From the NCBI RefSeq assembly GCF_039543645.1, contig NZ_BAABKD010000011.1, positions 1 to 64,000 on the forward strand: a stretch of DNA of 64,000 nucleotides, read 5' to 3'. Below the pieces are notes generated by a model. It did no database searches and had not been told where the DNA came from. It worked only from the letters and a program-made list of their open reading frames with translations. The stretch comes from Paenalcaligenes hermetiae (GTDB taxonomy: Bacteria; Pseudomonadota; Gammaproteobacteria; Burkholderiales; Burkholderiaceae_B). Position numbers and translations under genes: made by a program. Shown here piece after piece: positions 1 through 6,069 of this stretch; within the stretch, counting starts at the first letter, position 1, and every line of letters begins with the position of its first letter.

Positions 1-84
1 CAACGTCGGTTCGAGATGGCGCTCGATGACGCCAACTACCTCTGATAGTTGAGTCGATACTTCGGCGATCACCACTTCCCTCAT
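1..84 (-). CDS. aadA1: AadA1 aminoglycoside (3'')-adenylyltransferase, N-terminal 28 codons only
   Basis: Read on the minus strand from the ATG at 84-82, the frame gives MREVVIAEVSTQLSEVVGVI followed by ERHLEPTL, which I recognise as the start of AadA1. This enzyme adenylylates streptomycin and spectinomycin. The gene runs off the left edge, so its integrity is unknown. Its start codon lies three bases after the cassette core site GTTAAAC (94-88, minus strand), typical of this leader-poor cassette. It is the first cassette next to attI2, whereas the classic Tn7 array begins with dfrA1 and sat2. Residue 4 is Val; some reference alleles have Ala. The gene depends on the integron promoter near attI2. 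Confidence 0.9.
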   Translation of the reverse strand, partial: MREVVIAEVSTQLSEVVGVIERHLEPTL

Positions 85-404
85 GATGTTTAACATTTTA
101 TTAGTAAGCATGCTCGTTTTGTCACCCGCTGATGCTTACCGTTAATTAATATAATCACTTGTATTAAATAGACTTTCTTTAAAAATATAAGACACTCTGT
201 TATTACAAATCGTGCATGCCGTCTATCCTGCTTGCACGATGCACATTATCTCACCCAAAGAACTCATAACATTTTAATTTATTTAGCATTAAATTAAAAC
301 TCTACCGGTAAACAAGCATCTCTAGGCGTAAAAAACAGGCACTTTTTTAAATCCCAGCTAGAATAGGCTGTATAGGCAGACAGTTGCAAGACAAGGAGCG
401 TTTT
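85..404. promoter_or_regulatory. attI2: attI2 recombination site and intI2/cassette promoter region
   Basis: This 320-base gap separates the divergent aadA1 cassette and intI2. The minus strand shows the attI2-like stretch (about 88-165) ending at the cassette junction GTTAAAC (94-88). Class 2 cassette promoters are known to lie within attI2, reading toward the cassettes, but I did not assign exact -35/-10 boxes. The remainder up to 404 is AT-rich and should contain the intI2 promoter. A TTG at 384 is an alternative upstream start, but the ATG at 405 has an aaggag-type Shine-Dalgarno about 10 bases upstream and gives the standard 325-residue IntI2. Confidence 0.8.
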
Positions 405-1382
405 ATGTCTAACAGTCCATTTTTAAATTCTATACGCACGGATATGCGACAAAAAGGTTATGCGCTGAAAACTGAAAAAACTTACCTGCACTGGATTAAG
501 CGTTTTATTCTGTTTCACAAAAAACGTCATCCTCAGACCATGGGCAGTGAAGAGGTCAGGCTGTTTTTATCCAGCTTAGCAAACAGCAGACATGTAGCCA
601 TAAACACGCAGAAAATCGCTTTAAATGCCCTAGCTTTTTTGTACAACAGGTTTTTACAACAGCCGTTGGGCGATATTGATTATATCCCTGCAAGCAAGCC
701 TAGACGGCTACCCTCTGTTATCTCTGCAAATGAAGTGCAACGCATTTTGCAGGTTATGGATACTCGCAACCAAGTTATTTTTACGCTGCTGTATGGTGCA
801 GGTTTGCGCATTAATGAATGCTTGCGTTTGCGGGTTAAAGATTTTGATTTTGATAATGGCTGCATCACTGTGCATGACGGTAAGGGTGGGAAAAGCAGAA
901 ACAGCCTACTGCCCACGCGCCTAATCCCAGCAATAAAATAACTCATTGAGCAAGCGCGGCTTATTCAGCAAGACGACAACTTACAAGGCGTAGGGCCATC
1001 GCTGCCTTTTGCTTTAGATCACAAATACCCTTCTGCTTATCGACAAGCGGCGTGGATGTTTGTCTTTCCCTCCAGCACGCTCTGCAACCACCCGTATAAC
1101 GGCAAATTATGCCGCCATCATCTGCATGACTCCGTTGCGCGAAAGGCATTGAAGGCAGCCGTACAAAAAGCAGGCATCGTTAGCAAGCGTGTCACTTGTC
1201 ATACATTTCGTCACTCGTTTGCTACGCATCTATTACAAGCGGGGCGTGATATTCGCACTGTGCAAGAACTCTTAGGGCATACCGATGTTAAGACCACGCA
1301 AATCTATACGCATGTGTTGGGTCAGCATTTTGCCGGCACCACCAGTCCTGCGGATGGACTGATGCTACTTATCAATCAGTAA
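405..1382 (+). pseudogene. intI2: Class 2 integron integrase IntI2, interrupted by ochre codon 179
   Basis: This is a tyrosine recombinase of the integron-integrase family, which would move cassettes at attI2/attC sites. The frame from ATG 405 is interrupted by TAA at 939-941 (codon 179) and then continues in the same frame to 1382, for 325 codons in total. Downstream of the stop the integron-specific patch (LDHKYPSAYRQAAWMFVFP, around codon 205-225), the HTFRHSF box and the nucleophile region TQIYTHV are all intact. The first box, GAGLRINE, lies before the stop. This premature stop is the known state of IntI2 in most Tn7-type integrons, so the array is expected to be fixed unless read through, suppressed or helped in trans. 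Confidence 0.95.
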
Positions 1383-2168
1383 AAGTAGATAAATATCTTT
1401 ATGTAGCCTGAGTAGCCCCTGATACTTTTTATGGTGAAAAAGATAAACAATCATAGAGGGGATAAATATGAGCCAGTTCTACCATTGTTCAGATAAGTTT
1501 AAGCAAGATACTGTTAATCACAGTGACCATTCATGGTCATTACACTTCCTCCAGCTGCCAGACAATGCCTAACATAAAAACGCAAAAGCCCAAAAGTCAG
1601 AGCTTAGGTGTTCTAGGCGTTTTCTAAGCGCTGAAGAAATACGTCTTACCGTAGATTGCGTGCGTTTCTGAAGCACATTTTCCTCATACATGGCTTTATC
1701 CTAGGCAGCTTCATCAAGCTCTTGGAGTAACAAGCCAGTAATAATGCGACACTTTCGGGTTTGTAGCGAGCCGCTGGTGAGATCGGAGTTATAGCGGAAA
1801 GGGGTCATTTGTAATTATTTGTGGGTGGAGGATAGTTAACTTATTATTGTAGTTGGAAGAGGCTGCTTTCCAAACATTAGCACATCGTAATGCTTGTTAC
1901 TGTATATTAATTTATGCTCTTAGCGCATGTTAATGGGCTATTACAATGCATAATGTCTACATCAAGATAACTGTGGCTTAACACCTGTACAAGCGAAAAA
2001 AATCAATCACCTGTCCGGAAATACGGGATCACTGTAAAGTGTTGGTGAGGCAGTCTAGGAGGGGAATTTAATTTGGGATACTGATGAAAGGATTATGATC
2101 AGTTGGATATAGGATCGTACTAAGCTGAGCGGCAGGTCAGCTAGAGTAGTTAACCAGATAAGTGAAAT
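1383..2168. other. Left arm of Tn7 without recognisable genes
   Basis: This is about 790 bases between intI2 and the TnsB sites. I see no convincing gene. One 34-codon frame at 1468-1572 (MSQFYHCSDKFKQ...) starts eight bases after an agaggggat Shine-Dalgarno-like sequence, but nothing else supports it. The stretch is AT-rich with scattered stops in all frames and matches the known non-coding left arm of Tn7 by position. Confidence 0.6.
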
Positions 2169-2317
2169 CTAGTTCCAAACTACTTTGTCATTTTTAATTT
2201 TCGCATTAGCTTACGACGCTACATCCAGTTCCCATCTATTTTGTCACTTTCCCCTAAATAATCCTTAAAAACCCCATTTCCACCCCTCCCAGTTCCCAAC
2301 TATTTTGTCCGTTCACA
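2169..2317. repeat. Tn7-L: Tn7 left end with three TnsB-binding repeats
   Basis: Three related repeats are read on the minus strand. The outer one (about 2288-2311) has GACAAAATAGTTGGGAACTG, the middle one (about 2226-2247) GACAAAATAGATGGGAACTG, and the inner one (about 2169-2190) GACAAAGTAGTTTGGAACTA. This is the arrangement of the Tn7 left end, where TnsB binds three spaced sites. The terminal trinucleotide is TGT, read from 2317. From memory, the canonical end starts TGTGGGCGGACAAAATAG; here it starts TGTGAACGGACAAAATAG, so two bases near the tip differ. Confidence 0.93.
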
Positions 2318-2650
2318 ACTTGGCTAATGCTAGGCACGGCAGCTCTTTGAGGTTCCACATACAAACTTCAGATTGCTTCAAAAATCGCCATGATTTAATC
2401 GTCGGAGTAAAGGGTGCATTGATTTTCTTTTTCAGGAAACTCCGCTTTAAAGTACTGCGGTTTGCTTGGTGGTTTATTTGTCCACTTCCCCCGGCTTTAG
2501 CCTATCCTGCATTTAGTCTCTATCGCTCATTTTTTATTGAAGTATCGAACTTATGCGTAAACCCTTAAATCCTCTCGAACAGATAGCGAATCTATACGAA
2601 TTTCATCGGATTCTTTAGAATAAATATAGATTATCAAGAATGAGGTGCAG
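2318..2650. other. Gene-poor flank between Tn7 end and first element gene
   Basis: I find no supported gene in these 333 bases. A reading frame starting at 2305 crosses the transposon end and has no family resemblance, so it is chance. A 21-codon frame at 2553-2618 (MRKPLNPLEQIANLYEFHRI) has no visible ribosome binding site. The stretch may contain the remnant of the gene or intergenic region hit by the Tn7 insertion. Confidence 0.5.
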
Positions 2651-2974
2651 ATGACTAAGGTAACGCTTGAACAGTTTAGGCAGCAGGTGAAACCCGCAGG
2701 GCGCTCTAAATTGGATCCCTTTTGTGATGAGATTGTAGCTCTCCATCGAGATGGCTACTCTTTGGATCAGATCTTGGAGTTTTTGGTTTTAAATGAGGTG
2801 CAGGTTGCTAAGTCAACACTGCATGGTTTCATCAAAAGAAGGGTGGGAGAACAGTCTTTGTTGTCGCGGAAAAAGGTATTTTCTGGCTCTATAACTAAGT
2901 CGCAGGGAGGGTTTGTTGGTTTTAACCCTCCAGTATGGGCTGATCCTAAAACCAATGTGGATGATTTGATTTAG
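2651..2974 (+). CDS. Small plasmid-type DNA-binding-like protein, function unknown
   Basis: This is a 107-residue basic protein. The segment FCDEIVALHRDGYSLDQILE followed by FLVLNEVQVAKSTLHGFIKRR looks like a helix-turn-helix of the kind seen in small plasmid and mobilisation accessory proteins, where a recognition helix begins VAKSTLHGF. The C-terminal third is Gly/Pro-rich (GFVGFNPPVWADP) and probably disordered. ATG 2651 is preferred over GTG 2645 because tgagg lies six bases upstream. The gene is convergent with the leftward replication genes, with a seven-base gap. Such proteins can regulate or assist relaxases, but no relaxase is seen nearby and the role is inferred only. Confidence 0.55.
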   Translation: MTKVTLEQFRQQVKPAGRSKLDPFCDEIVALHRDGYSLDQILEFLVLNEVQVAKSTLHGFIKRRVGEQSLLSRKKVFSGSITKSQGGFVGFNPPVWADPKTNVDDLI

Positions 2975-2981
2975 GGGGGAT

Positions 2982-3587
2982 TTAAGCTTCTAGGAAATGT
3001 CGCTCGAATTGTTGCTGATGATTCGATCCCATGGCGATCACAGCTTTGGCAGCAGTTTCGTTTCCAATGAGTACTACATCTTCTTCATGAAAACCATTGA
3101 TGCTGTTTTCGCATTCAGCAATGCCTATGAGCCATTTTGGTGCTGAGATTTGGTCGCGCTGTTTATAACTGCGGTATCGGTTTTCAAATTCTTTGGCAAC
3201 AAATGGCCATTCACTTTCTGTCTTATTCCCCAAGGCTATCCAGCCGCCCATGTTTTGCAGTACAAGATGAATAATAGGGTCATCAAAAGCAACGCTACGG
3301 TATGTGCCGACGTGTCGTAAGGCTTTATCGACTTTGGACCAAGCAAGTAGAGCACTATCACGGCTAGAGCCTTCGAGCAGTTTTACAATATCAGCAGGCA
3401 TAGGGCAGAACTGCCCGTTGTCAGGGTTAACGCAGTGCCTGTTGATAGCGTGTTTGACAGCTTCAAAATCGTAAGGGCGCATGGCATTCCACCAGATTTG
3501 AATGGCGTATTCACTGATGTCTCGGCGATAAAAAGCATAGACGGCAGTAATCAGTTCGGAGAAAGCACGCATTTGATTTGAGTTCAT
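2982..3587 (-). CDS. Phage replication P-like protein (DUF6475-type)
   Basis: A 201-residue protein, last gene of a leftward set cro-like / O-like / this gene. The N-terminal half (ITAVYAFYRRDISEYAIQIWW, then MRPYDFEAVKHAINRHC and a FCPMPADIVKLL motif) matches what I know of DUF6475-type and lambda P/DnaC-loader-associated phage proteins: a helical domain that samples replication components. Assignment to replication rests on this resemblance and on the preceding O-like gene. Start ATG 3587 overlaps the upstream stop by four bases (ATGA) and is preceded by aggagg, so the two are translationally coupled. Confidence 0.6.
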   Translation of the reverse strand: MNSNQMRAFSELITAVYAFYRRDISEYAIQIWWNAMRPYDFEAVKHAINRHCVNPDNGQFCPMPADIVKLLEGSSRDSALLAWSKVDKALRHVGTYRSVAFDDPIIHLVLQNMGGWIALGNKTESEWPFVAKEFENRYRSYKQRDQISAPKWLIGIAECENSINGFHEEDVVLIGNETAAKAVIAMGSNHQQQFERHFLEA

Positions 3588-4333
3588 TGTAGATCCTCCT
3601 GCATTTTCTTAATCCATTCCATGGCGACTTGATAGTTCTGCTCCTCAAGGGCTTCTTGGCGATTTAATGGCACTACAGAAACTATAGGGGGATGTTTATC
3701 GCTAATTGGACTTCTAGGTGCAAAGAGTCCGGTCCAGCCTCGCTCAATGCTTTGCTTGATGCAAGCAGTTGGGTCGTGGCCGCTTTCAACTAGCTGTTGC
3801 AAGCTTTCGATTGATAGTTGTTTGGCATCAGTTGTCCATGCTTTTCCACTAACTCGCTTTCTAAAGCGATCCCAAAGTTGCCATGATTCTTTTGGTAACC
3901 AATTGGGGATAACCAGTTTTGCGCTTATTGGTGATTCCTTTATGGTTCTATGATGGTTATTGATGGTTCTGGGTGCACCAAATGCCTCCCCCTCGGTATT
4001 TGCTGCCGGGGTGGGGTGCACCAGATGCCGGGGTGGGTGTTCTGAAGTGCAGGGGTGCACCTGCTGCCGGGGTGCATAAGATGCCGGGGTGATGGTATAG
4101 ATATTTGATCGACCATTGCGCTCTGTTTTTTGTAAAAGTTGGTTTTCTTCTAGCCATTTAATGGCATTACGCACAGCGCGTACAGATAGGCAGGTGCGTT
4201 GAGCGATTTTTTCTATAGAGGGCCAGCAAACGCCATTATCATTGGCATTATCGGCTAAAGAAATAAGGACGGCCTTTTGCGTTACAGTCATTCCTTGCAA
4301 TGGCCAGCAAGAATTCATAATAATAGTGCTCAT
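3584..4333 (-). CDS. Phage replication protein O-like, winged-helix N-terminus
   Basis: A 249-residue protein. Residues 15-75 (MTVTQKAVLISLADNANDNG, WPSIEKIAQRTCLSVRAVRN, LEENQLLQKTER) form the helix-turn-helix typical of phage replication initiators of the lambda O class. Residues 90-125 are a low-complexity linker rich in His, Pro and Ala, encoded by short DNA repeats (see 3971-4091). The C-terminal part (LPKESWQLWDRFRKR, then a Gln/Leu-rich helix and GWTGLFAPR) resembles the C-terminal domain of replication proteins that follow such linkers. The start overlaps the stop of the Cro-like gene by four bases. In lambda, O binds repeats lying inside its own gene; the layout here is similar. Confidence 0.65.
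   Translation of the reverse strand: MSTIIMNSCWPLQGMTVTQKAVLISLADNANDNGVCWPSIEKIAQRTCLSVRAVRNAIKWLEENQLLQKTERNGRSNIYTITPASYAPRQQVHPCTSEHPPRHLVHPTPAANTEGEAFGAPRTINNHHRTIKESPISAKLVIPNWLPKESWQLWDRFRKRVSGKAWTTDAKQLSIESLQQLVESGHDPTACIKQSIERGWTGLFAPRSPISDKHPPIVSVVPLNRQEALEEQNYQVAMEWIKKMQEDLQ
3971..4091. repeat. Iteron-like direct repeats within the O-like gene
   Basis: Four exact copies of GCCGGGGTG lie at 4005-4013, 4027-4035, 4066-4074 and 4083-4091. Interleaved are three copies of a GGGTGCACC block (near 3971, 4014 and 4053). The spacings are 22, 39 and 17 bases. They encode the His/Pro-rich linker of the replication protein. An origin role is suggested by the lambda precedent, in which O-binding iterons sit inside the O gene; it is not shown by the sequence. 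A simple codon-level expansion of the linker is the alternative. Confidence 0.5.
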
Positions 4334-4539
4334 AGCGTGTTTACTTTACTGACCTCACGGCAGACTTCGTGAGCCGGATAGGTGTGGAAAATGTGGGGGT
4401 ACTGTAAGTAGACATGCGCAGGTATACCGCGTTTTTTCCAGTTTGAAACGCGTGCTACACCTGTTGGGTAAATACCTAATCGCTTGGCGACTTGTGCAGG
4501 GCCGCCTAGTTCATTGATAAGAGCTTCTGCTTTTTTCAT
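4330..4539 (-). CDS. Cro-like small repressor (YdaS-type helix-turn-helix)
   Basis: A 69-residue protein starting MKKAEALINELGGPAQVAKR. The segment LGGPAQVAKRLGIYPTGVAR followed by SNWKKRGIPAHV is a typical Cro/YdaS helix-turn-helix, with the conserved W-K-RGIP ending. An upstream in-frame extension to 4644 runs through the operator region and would overlap the divergent repressor gene, so ATG 4539 is preferred. It is the first gene of the leftward operon with the O- and P-like genes, transcribed from a strong promoter at 4570-4598. It should compete with the divergent CI-like repressor for the shared operators. Confidence 0.75.
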   Translation of the reverse strand: MKKAEALINELGGPAQVAKRLGIYPTGVARVSNWKKRGIPAHVYLQYPHIFHTYPAHEVCREVSKVNTL

Positions 4540-4569
4540 GATCGTAAAGAAGTGATTAGTTATGCGATT

Positions 4570-4621
4570 ATTAAACACCGTGTTTATGTTTTTGTCAACA
4601 TTTTGTTTAACACCTTGTTGT
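4570..4621. promoter_or_regulatory. Divergent cro/cI switch: leftward promoter and three operators
   Basis: The minus strand has a consensus promoter: -35 TTGACA (4598-4593), a 17-base spacer and -10 TTTAAT (4575-4570). A perfect 15-bp palindrome TAAACACCGTGTTTA lies at 4572-4586 over the -10. A related site, TCAACATTTTGTTTA, lies at 4595-4609 over the -35, and a weaker one, TTAACACCTTGTTGT, at 4607-4621. Three sites between divergent repressor genes is the lambda-type arrangement. Binding of the CI-like protein is inferred from position and symmetry. A rightward promoter for the cI-like gene must also lie here, but I could not assign its boxes with confidence. Confidence 0.7.
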
Positions 4622-4642
4622 GTTTTGATGGAAGAATAGAGC

Positions 4643-5335
4643 ATGAAAAAAATGGATGAAAGAATGCAGCGTCTTTATAGGGCTGCGTATAGTCTTGGTA
4701 AGCTTAGCTCTGATCACGATCAAGTTGGATTGGCGCGTCTTCTCAACTTGTCTCAGCAAATTGTCCATAATTGGGAAAATCGTGGGCCTTCCAAAGACGG
4801 GTTGCTCAAGGCGCAAATGGAGCTAGGAATTAACGCAACTTGGGTTATGGAGAGCCAAGGACCTATGTTTATTTCTGAACATGCTTCTTTAATAGATCAA
4901 GCAAAATTTGATGTGTTGGATGCTGCCGCTGAGTGTGGCAAGGGTTGTGTAAATCAAGAACATCCAGAAGTTGTATCGAGCTTAACAATGCCTCTAGAGG
5001 TGGCTAATCGTATGATTGGCTCATCCAATCGAGGGGATAACATTAAAATTATTGTGGCAGTTAATGATTCGATGATGCCCACCATTAATCCTGGTGATTT
5101 ACTGTTCGTGGATGTAACGGTAAGGGAGTATGGAGGAGAATCCATTTATTTATTGTTACATGGTGGTGAAGTGCTGTGCAAGCGTTTGTCGTTGGCTGGT
5201 GCTGAGCTGATGGTGAGCTCTGATAATAGAGCATACCCGTCTTGGCAGTGGTCAGATAGGCTTGAGAGCACTCGTATTTTGGGCAAGGTGATTCGAGCTT
5301 TACCTATGGACTTTAAACGCTTTAACGCTATTTAA
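4643..5335 (+). CDS. CI/LexA-like repressor with S24 self-cleavage domain
   Basis: A 230-residue protein. Residues 10-60 form an HTH (GLARLLNLSQQIVHNWENRG) and residues 120-225 an S24 peptidase domain. The catalytic Ser lies in NDSMMPTINPGDLLFVD and the likely general-base Lys in EVLCKRLSL. Proteins of this class repress lytic or transfer genes and cleave themselves when RecA is activated, as SetR does in SXT-type elements. Divergence from the cro-like gene and the shared palindromes support this role. It may also control the promoter at 5457-5485 upstream of the transfer region. The autocleavage dipeptide was not pinpointed. Start ATG 4643 follows a ggaag element. Confidence 0.85.
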   Translation: MKKMDERMQRLYRAAYSLGKLSSDHDQVGLARLLNLSQQIVHNWENRGPSKDGLLKAQMELGINATWVMESQGPMFISEHASLIDQAKFDVLDAAAECGKGCVNQEHPEVVSSLTMPLEVANRMIGSSNRGDNIKIIVAVNDSMMPTINPGDLLFVDVTVREYGGESIYLLLHGGEVLCKRLSLAGAELMVSSDNRAYPSWQWSDRLESTRILGKVIRALPMDFKRFNAI

Positions 5336-5361
5336 TTTTTTACGTTTCATCCGTTTTTTTC

Positions 5362-5386
5362 AGCCACCTGATCGGTGGCTTTTTTA
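5362..5386 (+). terminator. Terminator after the CI-like gene
   Basis: The stem AGCCACC (5362-5368) pairs with GGTGGCT (5374-5380) around a five-base loop and is followed by a T-run. It lies 26 bases after the repressor stop codon. Confidence 0.85.
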
Positions 5387-5456
5387 TTGTGGGTACACAT
5401 CGCGAGAAAAATTTTAATATATTGTTGTTTATTTTTGCCTAAAAATATACATATTG

Positions 5457-5485
5457 TTGATTTTTTATTAAACTTAATGTTTAAT
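5457..5485 (+). promoter_or_regulatory. Promoter with embedded CI-type operator ahead of the transfer region
   Basis: The candidate promoter is -35 TTGATT (5457-5462), a 17-base spacer and -10 TTTAAT (5480-5485). A perfect palindrome TAAACTTAATGTTTA (5469-5483) fills the spacer and overlaps the -10. It has the same 15-base length and the same TAAAC...GTTTA half-sites as the operator at 4572-4586, and the same -10 hexamer as the cro-like promoter. The inference is that the CI-like (or Cro-like) repressor controls transcription entering the structured leader and transfer operon. The start would be near 5492. Confidence 0.65.
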
Positions 5486-5491
5486 TGGCGT

Positions 5492-5925
5492 ATGGCGCTT
5501 GATCAGGTTTGGATCGAGTGTTTAGCTCTTTAAACAATGTGTAGATATAACTAGTAGACGTGCTGGTGAAGCAGACCCTCTACAGTGAAAGTGTAGAGCG
5601 ATATGCAATGGCATCCATCGGGCAGCCATAACCAAATAGCCGAAGACGTGAAGTCTTGCTCCGAATTCTTTCCGAGTCGATACCTAACTATGACGATAGT
5701 TAGCCTTTGATCACTGTAGCCGTGAGGAATAACGGTGGCTGAAATAGGCGAAAAATAAGACAGACGTCGAAACAGCGTAAGCAGTGTGCCAGCAGGAATG
5801 AGACTGCGATAAGCTCCTTGGTCTTAGGGCCAAGGCCGCTTTGGTTAGAGAGTTCAGGTCTTGGGAGCTTCATAACCAAAACGTGTGTATCTAAATCCAA
5901 GTTGCATTGTTTAACCAGAGGAGAG
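5492..5925 (+). ncRNA. Candidate structured leader RNA of unknown class
   Basis: This is about 430 bases without a supported gene but with many strong hairpins. They include CTCTACA/TGTAGAG (5578-5598), AAGAC/GTCTT (5643-5657), CTAACTAT/ATAGTTAG with a four-base loop (5684-5703), CCGT/ACGG inside 5718-5740, and CCTTGG/CCAAGG (5816-5835). A longer-range pairing AAGCTC/GAGCTT (5811-5816 with 5865-5870) encloses the last. The base composition is less AT-biased than the intergenic DNA before it. It lies between an operator-bearing promoter and the small gene at 5931. I do not recognise an Rfam family. It could be a stand-alone RNA, a 5' leader acting on the transfer operon, or an origin-of-transfer structure. 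Confidence 0.45.
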
Positions 5926-5930
5926 ACGAA

Positions 5931-6053
5931 ATGAGTCCACATGAGTTAATTGTGCTTGCTTCGAGTTTTAGAGAGGCTGTGGAGAGCCAACGTGCTTTTA
6001 CTTTGCCGATGATGAGTATGTGTGAGCTTGAGCTTTTTATGAGTTTTTTATAG
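5931..6053 (+). CDS. Small 40-residue protein at head of transfer operon, unknown
   Basis: The ATG follows a strong gaggaga Shine-Dalgarno at seven bases, and the frame encodes 40 residues (MSPHELIVLASSFREAVESQ...) ending LELFMSFL. The first half is predicted amphipathic and the second half is Met/Leu-rich. I recognise no family. The good ribosome binding site, the 16-base gap to the TraL-like gene and the codon use support a real gene. It could be a leader peptide coupled to the folded upstream RNA, or a small transfer regulator. Confidence 0.55.
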   Translation: MSPHELIVLASSFREAVESQRAFTLPMMSMCELELFMSFL

Positions 6054-6069
6054 TTGTTTAGGAAGACTT

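Larger units (their letters stand above)
1..2317. mobile_element. Tn7: Left part of a Tn7-family transposon with class 2 integron
   Basis: Four landmarks occur in the order expected for the left side of Tn7: an aadA1 cassette start, attI2, intI2 with its characteristic internal ochre codon, and a left end with three TnsB-type sites ending in a terminal ACA (TGT on the other strand) at 2315-2317. The rest of the transposon, meaning further cassettes, tnsABCDE and the right end, would lie to the left outside the window. The five bases just outside the end are acttg (2318-2322); whether they are repeated at the other end cannot be checked here. The flank is not glmS, but in an attTn7 insertion glmS lies beside the right end, so this does not decide the target type. 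Confidence 0.93.

Noticed and set aside
1468..1572. 34-codon gene in the Tn7 left arm
   Set aside because: A Shine-Dalgarno-like sequence is present, but there is no domain, partner or other sign of coding; kept only as a note in the region entry.
2305..2568. 87-codon frame across the Tn7 left end
   Set aside because: It starts inside the transposon tip, has no ribosome binding site and no family resemblance; it exists only because of the insertion.
2570..2590. Possible left attachment repeat CTCGAACAG resembling the tRNA-Asn 3' end
   Set aside because: Only about 8 of 10 bases match and the match does not extend; this is expected by chance.
3971..4091. CRISPR-like array
   Set aside because: The units are only nine bases, spacing is irregular (22, 39, 17) and they encode part of a protein; there are no cas genes.
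4540..4644. N-terminal extension of the Cro-like protein
   Set aside because: It would translate through the promoter and operators and overlap the divergent repressor start; the ATG at 4539 gives a normal Cro-sized protein.
5700..5942. 80-codon minus-strand frame in the structured RNA region
   Set aside because: It follows the hairpins, has no ribosome binding site and includes the start of the plus-strand small gene; the folding signal explains the region better.
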